From DASUSH01 sp963785155 (GTDB lineage: Bacteria > Actinomycetota > Thermoleophilia > Solirubrobacterales > 70-9), in contig CAWAUB010000004.1 of assembly GCA_963785155.1 (NCBI GenBank), positions 663,424 through 727,423 of the forward strand: a DNA stretch of 64,000 nt, written 5' to 3'. Position 1 is the first letter of the stretch. Each line of letters opens with the position of its first letter. A program made the position numbers and the translations under genes. The notes under the pieces were generated by a model. The model saw only the letters and a program-made list of their open reading frames with translations. It was not told the origin of the DNA and did not search any database. Below are positions 35,080-43,449 of this stretch, in pieces.

Positions 35080-36430
35080 TCACGAATCGCTGCCCTTATT
35101 GCGCCGTTGTTGCAGTTTTTCGAGCCTCGCCAAAAGCTCCGCCTCGAAGCCGCGGTCGGTCGGCTCGTAGAAGCGCTCTGCCTCGACGCCTTCCGGCGCA
35201 AGCGGCTGATCCGCCACCCCGCCCGGCTCGTCGTGCGGGTACACGTAGCCCTCGCCGCGGCCGAGCTTCTTTGCGCCGGCGTAGTGCGCGTCCTGGAGAT
35301 AGGGCGGCGGCGGTTGGGCGCCGTGCTCGCGGACGTGGCGGGTGGCGGCAGAGAGGCCTCGCATCGACGCGTTCGACTTCGGCGCCAGCGCCAGGTAGAC
35401 GGCGGCCTGGGCGAGATTGAGCTGGCATTCGGGGAGGCCGACGCGGTCGACCGCTGCGCCCGCGGCGGTGGCGACGACGAGGGCCTGCGGGTCCGCGTTG
35501 CCGATGTCCTCGGAGGCGAAGATGACCATCCGCCGGGCGATGAAGCGGGGGTCCTCGCCGCCCTCGAGCATCACCGCCAGGTAGTAGAGCGAGGCGTCGA
35601 CGTCTGAGCCACGCGTCGCCTTGATCCAGGCCGAGATGTAGTCGTAGTGGCGGTCGCCGCCCTTGTCGTAGAGGACGGCCTTGCGCTGGAGCGCGTCCTC
35701 GGCGATCGCGACGTCCACCCCGCCACCCGCGGCGCGAGCCGTCTCCACCGCTCGTTCCAGCGCACCGAGCGCCGCTCGGGCGTCGCCGCCGGCGCGAGCG
35801 GCGATCAGCTCCAGGGCGTCGTCGGCGACCTCGGGCGGGTCGGCGATGACCGCGCTCGGTATCCGCCAGCGCCCGGCGCAGGAGCTCACCGACCTCCGGC
35901 TGGCCGAGCGCCTGGAACTCGTAGACCTGCGATCGCGAGATCAGCGCCGAGTTGACCTCGAAGTACGGGTTCTCCGTCGTCGCCCCGATCAGGACGACGA
36001 GGCCCTCTTCGACGGCGGGCAGGAGAGCGTCCTGCTGTGCCTTGTTGAAGCGGTGGATCTCGTCGAGGAAGAAGATCGTCGCCTGGTCGGACGCGCGGCG
36101 GCGCTCCGTCGCTCGCTCGATCATCGCCCGCACCTCGGCCCGTCCAGCGTTCACGGCCGAGGCCTCCTCGAAGGCGCCGCTCGCCCGCGAGGCGACGATC
36201 CGCGCCAGCGTCGTCTTGCCTGAGCCCGGCGGGCCGTAGAAGATCGCCGAGTGGGGCTCGCCGGCCTCGATCGCGGCGCGCAGCGCCGAGCCGGCGGCGA
36301 GCAGGTGCTCCTGGCCGACGAGGTCATCGAGGTCGCGCGGCCGCATCCGCACCGCGAGCGGCGCCTCGCTCTCCGGCACCGCCGTGCGGCGCGGCTCCGC
36401 TCCTCCCTCGTCGCCGAACAGCTGCTGCAT
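35080..36430 (-). CDS. rarA: Replication-associated recombination protein A (RarA/MgsA), frame broken near 35850
   Basis: AAA+ ATPase acting at stalled replication forks. The N-terminal frame carries RPRDLDDLVGQEHLL, Walker A GPPGSGKTTLAR, Walker B FFLDEIHRFNKAQQDALL and sensor 1 GATTENPYFEVN. The C-terminal frame carries DALELIAARAGGDARAAL, YDYISAWIKATRGSDVDASL and MRGLSAATRHV. All are hallmarks of RarA/WRNIP1. The frames join at GAGCGCGGTCATC (35845-35857): two Gs added, or one base removed, give ...TERGVIADPPEVADD. Full length of about 450 residues is normal. It lies upstream of the broken DUF559 gene on the same strand. Confidence 0.92.
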
Positions 36431-36486
36431 GGGACCAGTATGCGAGACGCACCCGCGGATTGACCGGCCTGGGTAACCTGGCTCCC

Positions 36487-37824
36487 ATGGAGAGTTCGGC
36501 GGCGGTCGGAGACGTCAGCGGGGTCGGCGCCGAGGCGACGGAGCTGCTGCAGAGGCTGATCCGCTTCGACACGACGAACCCGCCCGGTAACGAGCGTGAG
36601 GCGCAGGAGATGCTGGCCGGCGAGCTCGGCGAGGCGGGCTTCGAGTGTGAGCTGCTGGGGGTCGAGCCTGAGCGCCCGAACCTGATCGCCCGCCTACGCG
36701 GCGAGGGCGACGGACCGACGCTGTGCCTCCTCGGCCACGTTGACACGGTCCCCGCCGATCCCGACGACTGGACGCATGATCCATGGAGCGGGGACCTGGC
36801 CGAGGAGATGGTCTGGGGCCGCGGCGCGCAGGACATGGAGGGCCAGGTCGCGGCCGAGATCGCGGCGGCGATTTCACTCGCGCGCTCCGGCTGGCGCCCC
36901 GCGGGGGAGCTGCTCGTGATCGTCACCGCCGACGAGGAGATGGGCGCGCACAAGGGCGCCAAGTGGCTCTGCGAGGAGCACCCCGAGAAGGTGCGCTCGG
37001 ACCTCGTCGTCAACGAGGGCGGCGGGATGAGCTTCGAGCTCGGCGGCCGGCGCTTCTACACGCTTTGCGTCGGCGAGAAGGGCGTCTTCCGCTTCAACGT
37101 CCACGCGAAGGGCCGCGCGGGCCACGCATCGGTCCCCGCGCTCGGCGACAACGCGCTCCTGAAGCTCGCGCCAGTCCTCGACGCGCTGCGCGAGCAGCCC
37201 GCGCCCGAGCCGACGCCGGAGGGCCTCGAGTTCCTCTCGATCCTGCTGGGTGAGACGGTCGAGGCCGACGGGCTTTCCGGCGCCCTCGACCGGCTCGCCG
37301 AGCTCGACCCGCTGCTCACCGCATTCGTCGCCGAGCCGATGCTGCGCGTGACCCTCACGCCGACCATGGCCAAGGCCTCGCCGAAGGAGAACGTCATCCC
37401 GGCGCACGCCCAGGTCCTCGTCGACTGCCGGGTGCCGCCGGAGCTGACTCAGGCCGACGTGCGCGAGCGCGTCAGCCCGCTGTTCGCGGAGTCGGACGAC
37501 GTCGAGCTCGAGTTCGTCGAGGACGCGGTTGGCAATCGCTCCCCGTCCTCCTCGCCGCTGGCCGATGCGATCGCGGCGACGATGGAGGAGCTCGATCCCG
37601 GCTCCGGCCTCGTGCCGATCGTGATGGCCGGGTTCTCCGACAGCCACTGGTTCCGCAAGGCGTTCGACTCCGCCACCGTCTACGGCTTCTGCCCGCAGCG
37701 AGACATGAGCCTGGCCGAGGCCGGGCCGCTGATCCACGGAGCCGACGAGCGGATCAAGGTCTCCGACATGGAGCTTGCCGCCGAGTTTTATGTTCGGCTG
37801 GTGCGGAGGGTGTGCGGTGGCTGA
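36487..37824 (+). CDS. M20-family metallopeptidase (ArgE/DapE/CPG2 type)
   Basis: 445 residues from ATG 36487. Zinc-binding and catalytic segments are visible: LLGHVDTVP (first His/Asp), GRGAQDMEG (bridging Asp), VTADEEMGAHKGA (catalytic Glu and metal Glu) and the final MAGFSDSHWFR...LIHGADER (last His). A dimerisation domain is inserted at about residues 195-310. The family removes N-acyl or dipeptide groups from amino acids; the substrate is not evident. The in-frame upstream ATG at 36460 is less likely. Its stop overlaps the GTG of the next gene. Confidence 0.92.
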   Translation: MESSAAVGDVSGVGAEATELLQRLIRFDTTNPPGNEREAQEMLAGELGEAGFECELLGVEPERPNLIARLRGEGDGPTLCLLGHVDTVPADPDDWTHDPWSGDLAEEMVWGRGAQDMEGQVAAEIAAAISLARSGWRPAGELLVIVTADEEMGAHKGAKWLCEEHPEKVRSDLVVNEGGGMSFELGGRRFYTLCVGEKGVFRFNVHAKGRAGHASVPALGDNALLKLAPVLDALREQPAPEPTPEGLEFLSILLGETVEADGLSGALDRLAELDPLLTAFVAEPMLRVTLTPTMAKASPKENVIPAHAQVLVDCRVPPELTQADVRERVSPLFAESDDVELEFVEDAVGNRSPSSSPLADAIAATMEELDPGSGLVPIVMAGFSDSHWFRKAFDSATVYGFCPQRDMSLAEAGPLIHGADERIKVSDMELAAEFYVRLVRRVCGG

Positions 37825-38623
37825 GGGGTCAGACCCGACCCCTCCCCTTCGCCTCGGCGGCATGGCGATGCAGAACGGGCTGCTCGTCCACGGGCCGACC
37901 TCGTGGGCGGCGGCCGCCCGCGCGCCCGGGGGCGAGATCGACGTCGCCTCCGGCACAAAGCCCACCTTTCCCGGACCGGCCTCTTCGATGCCGATTCTGC
38001 GCGGGCCGCTTCGCCTCGCCGAGGGCTTCGCATTCATCCCGCTCGCCCGCAGGCGCCTGCCGGCGGCCCGCCTTCCGTTCGAGAACCCGCGGGTGATCGC
38101 GATCGCGATCGCCGCCACCTTCGCCAGCTCCGCGCTGCGCCGGGCGCGCGTCCCGGTGGCCCTGCGCGAGACGCTCGCGGCCGGAATGGGCCTGATGCCC
38201 GCCCTTGTCGCCCTGCGCGGCTCCGACCTTGCCGCCTACCACGGGGTCGAGCACAAGGCGATCGGCGCCTACGAGCGCGGCCTGGACGACCCGCGCGACG
38301 TCGCCAAGGAGCACGAGCGGTGCGGATCGCATCTGGTCGCGCCGATGCTGGTCCTCTCGCTCGCCGCGCAGCTGGTGCTCGAACGCCTCGTCGAGAAACC
38401 GGGGCGGGTCGCCCAGGGCACCGCCGCCCTTGCCGGCGTTTCCGGCGCCGTCGAGGTGTTCGCCTGGTCGGAGCGCAACCCGGACCACCCGCTGGCCCGC
38501 GCCTTCCGCCGTCCGGGGACCGAGATCCAGCGCCTTTTCGCCACCCGCGAGCCCTCGGCGGAGCAGATGGAGGTCGGCGGCGCGGCGCTCGAGGAGATCC
38601 TCCGGGCCGAAGGAGTGAAGTGA
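37817..38623 (+). CDS. DUF1385 family membrane protein
   Basis: 268 residues from GTG 37817, which lies inside the last codons of the peptidase gene (8-base overlap). The family signature RLGGMAMQNGLLVHGPTSWA lies near residues 11-30, then IDVASGTKP, and HGVEHKAIGAYE in the middle. Two to four hydrophobic segments (ARLPFENPRVIAIAIAATFA; APMLVLSLAAQLVLE) place it in the membrane. Function of DUF1385 is unknown, although it is widespread in Gram-positive bacteria. Codons 4-7 (GSDP) are created by the palindrome GGGTCAGACCC, so the extreme N-terminus may be a recent insertion. Confidence 0.85.
   Translation: MAEGSDPTPPLRLGGMAMQNGLLVHGPTSWAAAARAPGGEIDVASGTKPTFPGPASSMPILRGPLRLAEGFAFIPLARRRLPAARLPFENPRVIAIAIAATFASSALRRARVPVALRETLAAGMGLMPALVALRGSDLAAYHGVEHKAIGAYERGLDDPRDVAKEHERCGSHLVAPMLVLSLAAQLVLERLVEKPGRVAQGTAALAGVSGAVEVFAWSERNPDHPLARAFRRPGTEIQRLFATREPSAEQMEVGGAALEEILRAEGVK
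37826..37836. repeat. Palindrome GGGTCAGACCC at the 5' end of the DUF1385 gene
   Basis: Third copy of the GGGTCNGACCC element. It starts 9 bases after the GTG start and reads as Gly-Ser-Asp-Pro. It is followed by GACCCCTCCCC, partly mirroring the preceding GAGGGG. Confidence 0.5.
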
Positions 38624-38657
38624 TCGGGCATTCCTGCCGATACGAAACGAGCGTGCC

Positions 38658-40220
38658 ATGACCCTGACCGCGATCACGTATGACACGTTTCTCAACGACG
38701 TCCTGATCCCGTGGGCGCCGGTCCTGCTGCTCGCGGTGATCGTCTACTTCATGTGGCGCACGCTGAAGCTGATGCCACGCACGAAGCCGCAGGAGATCAG
38801 CCCGAAGTCGAAGGAGGCGATCACCTGGGACGACATCGCCGGAGTCGAGGAGACGAAGGACGAGCTCCGCGAGGTCGTCGACTTCCTCTCCGACCCGAAG
38901 CGCTTCAAGCAACTCGGCGCGAAGGTGCCCAAGGGGATCCTTCTCCACGGCCCGCCCGGGACCGGCAAGACGCTGCTCGCCAAGGCGGTCGCCCACGAAT
39001 CTGGTGCCCAATTCTTCAGCCAATCCGCCTCCTCGTTCGTCGAGATGTTCGCCGGGCTGGGCGCGGCGCGGATCCGGCGGCTGTTCAAGGAAGCGCGCGA
39101 GAGCGCGCCCTCGATCGTCTTCATCGACGAGCTGGACGCGGTCGGAACGGAGCGCGGCTCGGACATCTCGGGCGAGCGCGACCAGACTCTGAACCAGCTG
39201 CTCGTCGAAATGGACGGGTTCCAGGCCCGGCATACCGTCGTCGTGATGGCCGCGTCGAACCTGCTCGACAAGCTCGACAAGGCGCTTCTGCGTCCCGGCC
39301 GCTTCGACCGCCAGGTCTTCGTCCCGCCGCCCGACATGAAGGGACGCGAGCAGATCCTCGGCGTGCACTCGGCGGACAAGCCGCTCGCGCAGGACGTCGA
39401 CCTCGAGCGGGTCGCGCGGCACACCGCGGGCCTGACCGGCGCGGACCTCGCCAACCTCTGCAACGAGGCGGCGATCCTGGCCGGGCGCAACCGGCGCGAC
39501 TTCATCGCCCAATCCGATTTCGATGACGCCTTCGAGCGGGTGATCGCCGGGCTCGAGTCACGCAAGGTGATGAACGACCACGAGAAGCGCGTCGTCGCCT
39601 GGCACGAGGGCGGGCACGCACTCGTATCGGAGCTCCTGCCGACCGTCGACAAGGTCGAGAAGGTCTCGATCGTCCCCCGCGGCAAGGCGCTCGGCTACAC
39701 GCTGAACCTCCCGCAGGAAGATCGCTATCTGAAGTCGCGCGAGGAGCTGATCGACTACATGAAGGTCCTGCTCGCCGGCCGGGTGGCCGAGCAGATCGAG
39801 TTCGGAAAGGTGACGACGGGTGCCTCAGACGACCTGCGCAAGGTGACCGACATCGCGCGCGCGATGGTTTACGACTACGGGATGGGGACTTCGATTCGCG
39901 CCCACCAGATCCCCGGCGACGACTTCACGATGTCCGAGTCGCTGCGGAAGACGCGCGACGACGAGGTGACCGCGATCGCCGAGGAGGCCTACCGCGGCGC
40001 CCACCGGCTGCTCTCCGATCACCGCGACCTGCTCGACGAGATCGCCGAGCGGCTGCTCCGGACCGAGGTGATCGAGCACGACCAGATTCGCTTGATCATG
40101 GACCGGTCGCCAACCCCGCGGCCACCGACGCCACGGCCCAGCGACCCCGCTCCCGCCCCCGGCAATCCGGCCGAGGCGCTCGCCTCGAAGCCTCCGCCGC
40201 CGGATACCGACCGGGACTAG
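38658..40220 (+). CDS. ftsH: FtsH-like membrane AAA protease, short form
   Basis: 520 residues. One N-terminal membrane helix (about 15-33) leads directly to the AAA domain: TWDDIAGVEETKDEL, Walker A GPPGTGKTLLAK, Walker B SIVFIDELDAVG, the second region of homology RPGRFDRQVFV. The zinc peptidase motif is HEGGH (HEAGH in most FtsH), with a downstream TTGASDDLRKVTDIA segment supplying the third ligand. The usual extracytoplasmic domain and second helix are absent and the C-terminus is a Pro-rich tail. It would degrade membrane or unfolded proteins. Possibly a paralogue beside a full-length FtsH elsewhere. Confidence 0.9.
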   Translation: MTLTAITYDTFLNDVLIPWAPVLLLAVIVYFMWRTLKLMPRTKPQEISPKSKEAITWDDIAGVEETKDELREVVDFLSDPKRFKQLGAKVPKGILLHGPPGTGKTLLAKAVAHESGAQFFSQSASSFVEMFAGLGAARIRRLFKEARESAPSIVFIDELDAVGTERGSDISGERDQTLNQLLVEMDGFQARHTVVVMAASNLLDKLDKALLRPGRFDRQVFVPPPDMKGREQILGVHSADKPLAQDVDLERVARHTAGLTGADLANLCNEAAILAGRNRRDFIAQSDFDDAFERVIAGLESRKVMNDHEKRVVAWHEGGHALVSELLPTVDKVEKVSIVPRGKALGYTLNLPQEDRYLKSREELIDYMKVLLAGRVAEQIEFGKVTTGASDDLRKVTDIARAMVYDYGMGTSIRAHQIPGDDFTMSESLRKTRDDEVTAIAEEAYRGAHRLLSDHRDLLDEIAERLLRTEVIEHDQIRLIMDRSPTPRPPTPRPSDPAPAPGNPAEALASKPPPPDTDRD

Positions 40221-40225
40221 GCGGT

Positions 40226-41530
40226 CTAACCGACCAGAACCTCGGCGTCGCGGTGCGGCGTCTCGGTGATCGCGCGCCGGTAGACGCGTTCGTCGCCGCG
40301 TCGTGCCGGGCTCAGCGTCCGCAGGCGAACCAGCTCGGAGAGCACCACCTTCATCTCGTACTGCGCGAAGGCGCCGCCGATGCAGCGGCGCACGCCACCG
40401 CCGAACGGGATCCAGGTGTAGGTCCCCGGCGAGTTCTCGAGAAAGCGCTCCGGGAGAAAGCGATCCGGCTCCGGGTAGATCTCCGGCCGGCGGTGGAGGA
40501 GGTAGATGCAGGGCGCGATCTTGACCCCGGCCGGCAACTCGTAGCCGCCGAACTCCATCGGCGCCTTCAGGGTCCGGTTGACGAGTGAGATCACGGGACG
40601 CAGGCGGAGCGTCTCCTGGATCACCGCGTCGAGGTAGGTGTCGTCACCGTCGGCGACCTCGGCGGCGAGCCGGTCGAGCTTCGCCGGGTGGCGCACGAGC
40701 CGCTCGACCGCCCAGGAGAGCGCCGTCGCCGTGGTCTCGTGTCCGGCGACGAGGAGGGTGACGAGCTCGTCGCGGATCTCGGAGTCGGACATCGGGCTGC
40801 CGTCCTCGTGGCGCGCCTGAATCATCAGGGAGAGGACGTCATCGCGCTCGGCCAGGTCGCCGGCGCCGCGATGTTCGGCGATCTCGTCGGCGATCAGGCG
40901 GTCGACGCGGTCCACCTGGCGCTGGAATGGCCCGAAGTCGCCGATCTTCTCCGGCCCGAGCGCGATCAGGAAGAGTGCCTGACGGGGGTTGGTGACCGTG
41001 TCCAGCAGGCGGCGAAGGGCGGCGCGAAGCTGCTCGAGCCGCTGCCCCTCCCGCACGCCGAAGACAGCGCGCAGGATGATCTCCAGCGTGATTGCCTGCA
41101 TCCGGGGACGCAGCTTGTACGGCTCGCCGAGCGGCCAGCGCTCGATCTCCTCCGCGGCGATCTCCGCCATCAGCTCGCCGTAGGCCTTCATCCGCTCGCC
41201 GTGGAAGGAGGGCAGGAGGAGCTTGCGATGCTCGAGGTGCTCCGATTCGTCCAGCAGCAGAAGTGAGTGCGGCCCGACGACCGGCAACAGGATCCGGTTC
41301 GCCTCGCCGGCGTGCAGCAGCGTGGGATCGCCCGTGAAGGCCTTCTTCACGTCGTCGGGGTGGGTGAGGAAGACCCACGTCCCCTCGTAGGCGATCTGGA
41401 GCTTGAAGGTGTCGCCGTAGCGGGCGTGGCAGCTGCGCAGCATCCGCTGCGCGTTGCGGAACCAGATCGCCGTCTGCAGGCCGCGGCCGAAGGGAGGTCC
41501 GGGCGGCAGGTCGTTGCTCGAGCTCTTCAC
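40226..41530 (-). CDS. Cytochrome P450
   Basis: 434 residues from GTG 41530, preceded by AGGGG at 7 bases. I-helix LLVAGHETTATAL carries the oxygen-activating Thr. ExxR is ETLRLRP. The heme-binding loop is FGGGVRRCIGGAFA with the axial Cys. The N-terminus has LPPGPPFGRGLQT, the proline-rich hinge common in fatty-acid- or terpene-type P450s; no membrane anchor is seen. The substrate is unknown. No ferredoxin or reductase gene is adjacent. It is divergent from methylmalonyl-CoA epimerase and lies 12 kb from the C39 transporter, so a link to the peptide locus is not claimed. Confidence 0.93.
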   Translation of the reverse strand: MKSSSNDLPPGPPFGRGLQTAIWFRNAQRMLRSCHARYGDTFKLQIAYEGTWVFLTHPDDVKKAFTGDPTLLHAGEANRILLPVVGPHSLLLLDESEHLEHRKLLLPSFHGERMKAYGELMAEIAAEEIERWPLGEPYKLRPRMQAITLEIILRAVFGVREGQRLEQLRAALRRLLDTVTNPRQALFLIALGPEKIGDFGPFQRQVDRVDRLIADEIAEHRGAGDLAERDDVLSLMIQARHEDGSPMSDSEIRDELVTLLVAGHETTATALSWAVERLVRHPAKLDRLAAEVADGDDTYLDAVIQETLRLRPVISLVNRTLKAPMEFGGYELPAGVKIAPCIYLLHRRPEIYPEPDRFLPERFLENSPGTYTWIPFGGGVRRCIGGAFAQYEMKVVLSELVRLRTLSPARRGDERVYRRAITETPHRDAEVLVG

Positions 41531-41591
41531 CAGCACGCCCCTAAAGGTATGCCCAGGCCGGGATCCGCGCCTCAATAGACTGCCGCGCCCG

Positions 41592-42011
41592 ATGGCAACT
41601 CTCGATCGGATCGACCATGTCGGCGTCGCGGTGGAGGACCTCGACGCCGCGATCGCGCTCTACGAGGGCGCCCTCAGGATGCCGCTCGTCCACCGGGAGA
41701 CCGTTGCCGAGCAGGGCGTCGAGGCGGTCCTGCTCGACGTCGGCGACGGCCATGTCGAGCTGCTCAGCCCGCTCGGGCCCGAGACGCCGGTGGGGAAGTA
41801 CCTGGCGAAGAAGGGGCCTGGGCTCCATCACGTCGCATATGCCGTTGGCGACATCGAGGCTGCCCTCGCTGAGCTTGCCGACGCCGGGGTGGAGCTGATC
41901 GACAAGGAGCCGCGAACCGGGATCCGCGGCAGCCGGGTCGCGTTCGCGCATCCGAAGTCAACCGGCGGCGTCCTGACCGAGATAGTCCAACCAGCGGAGG
42001 GTTCCCACTGA
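41592..42011 (+). CDS. mce: Methylmalonyl-CoA epimerase
   Basis: 139 residues, a VOC-fold metal enzyme interconverting (R)- and (S)-methylmalonyl-CoA in propionate metabolism. Metal-ligand segments: IDHVGVAVEDLDAA (His), VELLSPLGPETPVGKYLAKK, GLHHVAYAVGDIEAA (His) and the closing LTEIVQP (Glu). These match the family well. The longer upstream frame is shadow of the P450 promoter region. The stop overlaps the next start by one base (TGATG). Mutase genes are not in view. Confidence 0.9.
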   Translation: MATLDRIDHVGVAVEDLDAAIALYEGALRMPLVHRETVAEQGVEAVLLDVGDGHVELLSPLGPETPVGKYLAKKGPGLHHVAYAVGDIEAALAELADAGVELIDKEPRTGIRGSRVAFAHPKSTGGVLTEIVQPAEGSH

Positions 42012-42232
42012 TGGCTGACAAGAACAAGGTCGAGATCGGGCTCGGAGTCGCTCAGGTCGTCTCGGCACGGCTCACCGACGACGAACTCAAGAAGCTACGC
42101 GAGGCGGTCGAGCTAGGCGAGGGCTGGTTCGACGTCCAGACCGATGACGGCACGCTGGTGATCAACCTGGCGGTCGTCGTCTTCCTCAAGGTCGCCGGCG
42201 CGCCGCATTCCGTGGGCTTCCGCCAGGAGTAG
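42011..42232 (+). CDS. Small hypothetical protein, 73 residues
   Basis: Starts at an ATG sharing one base with the mce stop, so it is likely translated by coupling. The sequence (KVEIGLGVAQVVSARLTDDE, then DDGTLVINLAVVVFLKVA) suggests a small alpha/beta domain. It has no signal peptide, and one hydrophobic beta strand rather than a membrane helix. No family recognised. Confidence 0.6.
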   Translation: MADKNKVEIGLGVAQVVSARLTDDELKKLREAVELGEGWFDVQTDDGTLVINLAVVVFLKVAGAPHSVGFRQE

Positions 42233-42258
42233 TGCCTTAAGCTCAACCTAGAGGTTCG

Positions 42259-42540
42259 ATGGAACGAACTCTGGGCATCGAGGAGGCGCGCGCGAGGCTC
42301 GGCGAAATCGCCGAGGAGGCCTCGGGCAACCATGAGCCGGTGGTGCTCGCGAAGCGCGGAAAAGCGCTCGCCGTGATCGTCGACGTCCACGAGTACGCGC
42401 GCTTCAAGGAGCACTCCTCCAGAACGGCAAGGGCCGAGCTGCAGAAGCTCCTGCCCAGAATCCAGACCGAGATCGAGCGGGCTGGCCTCGACCGCCGCAT
42501 GATCCGCCAGGCGATCGACGCGACCGAACGCCTCCGGTGA
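42259..42540 (+). CDS. Phd/YefM-type antitoxin
   Basis: 93 residues. The N-terminus MERTLGIEEARARLGEIAEE and VVLAKRGKALAVIVDVHEYA follow the Phd/YefM fold, in which a short beta-alpha unit binds DNA and the C-terminal helix neutralises the partner toxin. The stop overlaps the GTG start of the PIN gene (GTGA), the standard antitoxin-toxin arrangement. Expected to repress its own promoter. Confidence 0.76.
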   Translation: MERTLGIEEARARLGEIAEEASGNHEPVVLAKRGKALAVIVDVHEYARFKEHSSRTARAELQKLLPRIQTEIERAGLDRRMIRQAIDATERLR

Positions 42541-42920
42541 TCTGCGCCGTCCTCGACAACCCAACCCTGATCTCGGGGCTGGGCTGGCACCGCGCGCCCG
42601 CACGGAAGGTCGTGAATGCCGCTCTGGCAGGCCGTTTTGTCCCGGTCACGAGCCCCGAGCTGCTCACCGAACTGGAGGAGGCGATGGGCCGTCCCGAGCT
42701 CGCCCGCGCATTCCGCCAGCCGATCTGGATCACGAAGCTGATCGAGCGGATGTCGATCGTCGTCGATCCGGGAGCCGCGCCGAGGGCCGTCGCCGAGCCG
42801 AGCGCCAACCGGTTGCTCGCCATCGCGGACGCGGCGCAGGCCGCGTTCGTCGTCACCGGCGACATCTCCCTGTTGCAACTCGGCCGGTACCGGGACGTCC
42901 GCATCGTCCGCCCGCGATGA
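42537..42920 (+). CDS. PIN-domain toxin of a type II toxin-antitoxin pair
   Basis: 127 residues. The PIN-like strand AVLDNPTLISGLGWH, the helix PELLTELEEAMGRPEL and the end ANRLLAIADAAQAAFVVTGD with ISLLQLG match the COG1569-type PIN toxins. Active PIN nucleases usually have four acidic residues. Here the first Asp, a Glu and the last Asp (in VTGD) are present, but the usual Asp-Asp-Asn before the penultimate helix is Pro-Ser-Ala-Asn. RNase activity may therefore be weak or lost. Coupled to the antitoxin gene. Confidence 0.75.
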   Translation: MICAVLDNPTLISGLGWHRAPARKVVNAALAGRFVPVTSPELLTELEEAMGRPELARAFRQPIWITKLIERMSIVVDPGAAPRAVAEPSANRLLAIADAAQAAFVVTGDISLLQLGRYRDVRIVRPR

Positions 42921-42986
42921 GGGAGGGGATGCGAGCCCGGCGGATGGGCGATCTGACCGAGAGGCGGATTTAGGGGTAACGCGACC

Positions 42987-43014
42987 TTGACATGCCAGGC
43001 GAGCCAGGTATGAA
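42987..43014 (+). promoter_or_regulatory. Candidate strong promoter of the peptide (TOMM) operon
   Basis: A consensus −35 TTGACA (42987-42992), a 16-base spacer and a −10 TATGAA (43009-43014) precede the first precursor by about 40 bases. It is the clearest housekeeping-type promoter seen in the window. A ribosome site (GAAGGGAG, 43041-43048) follows. Transcription start would be near 43021. Confidence 0.6.
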
Positions 43015-43052
43015 CCATGGCGACGGGGGGCTGTCAATCAGAAGGGAGAGCC

Positions 43053-43415
43053 ATGGCTCTGGAAGCGAAGGACCGTGAGAGCTTCGTCCGCTCGTGGGGC
43101 AACGTCCTCACGCGCACATGGGAGGACGAGGAGTTCCGCTCACAGCTCAACTCGAACCCGGCCCAGGTTCTGAACGAGAACGGGGTCTCGATCCAGGAGG
43201 GCGCCAGCGTCAACCTCGTCGAGCCGCCGGCCGACGCAGGACCGGACCTCGAGGCGCAGATCCGGGAGTACGAAAACGGCCAGGAGAGCGGCACCTACAC
43301 GTTCTACGTGCAGAACGAGACTCAGATCGAGACCTCGGAGGTCTCGGAGTCAGAGCTCGAGGGCGTATCGGCGGGAGCCTGTTGCTCGTCGATCCTGAGC
43401 TGCTGCTGCTGCTGA
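43053..43415 (+). CDS. NHLP-leader TOMM precursor peptide 1 (core CCSSILSCCCC)
   Basis: A 120-residue RiPP precursor. Residues 1-109 form a nitrile-hydratase-alpha-like (NHLP) leader: MALEAKDRESFVRSWGNVL, then WEDEEFRSQLNSNPAQVLNE, and the acidic end SEVSESELEGVSAGA. The core is residues 110-120, CCSSILSCCCC, with six Cys and three Ser, all possible sites for thiazoline or oxazoline formation. Cleavage is expected after Gly-Ala at 108-109 by the C39 domain encoded at 52505-54673. GAAGGGAG lies 5 bases upstream of the ATG; an earlier in-frame ATG (43017) is not used. The four terminal Cys are all TGC codons. Confidence 0.88.
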   Translation: MALEAKDRESFVRSWGNVLTRTWEDEEFRSQLNSNPAQVLNENGVSIQEGASVNLVEPPADAGPDLEAQIREYENGQESGTYTFYVQNETQIETSEVSESELEGVSAGACCSSILSCCCC

Positions 43416-43449
43416 TTCGCACGATCAGAACGACAAGGAGGAAACACAC

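Noticed and set aside
40226..41530. P450 as a tailoring enzyme of the peptide locus
   Set aside because: It is on the opposite strand, separated by mce, a small gene and a toxin-antitoxin pair, with no shared regulation visible.
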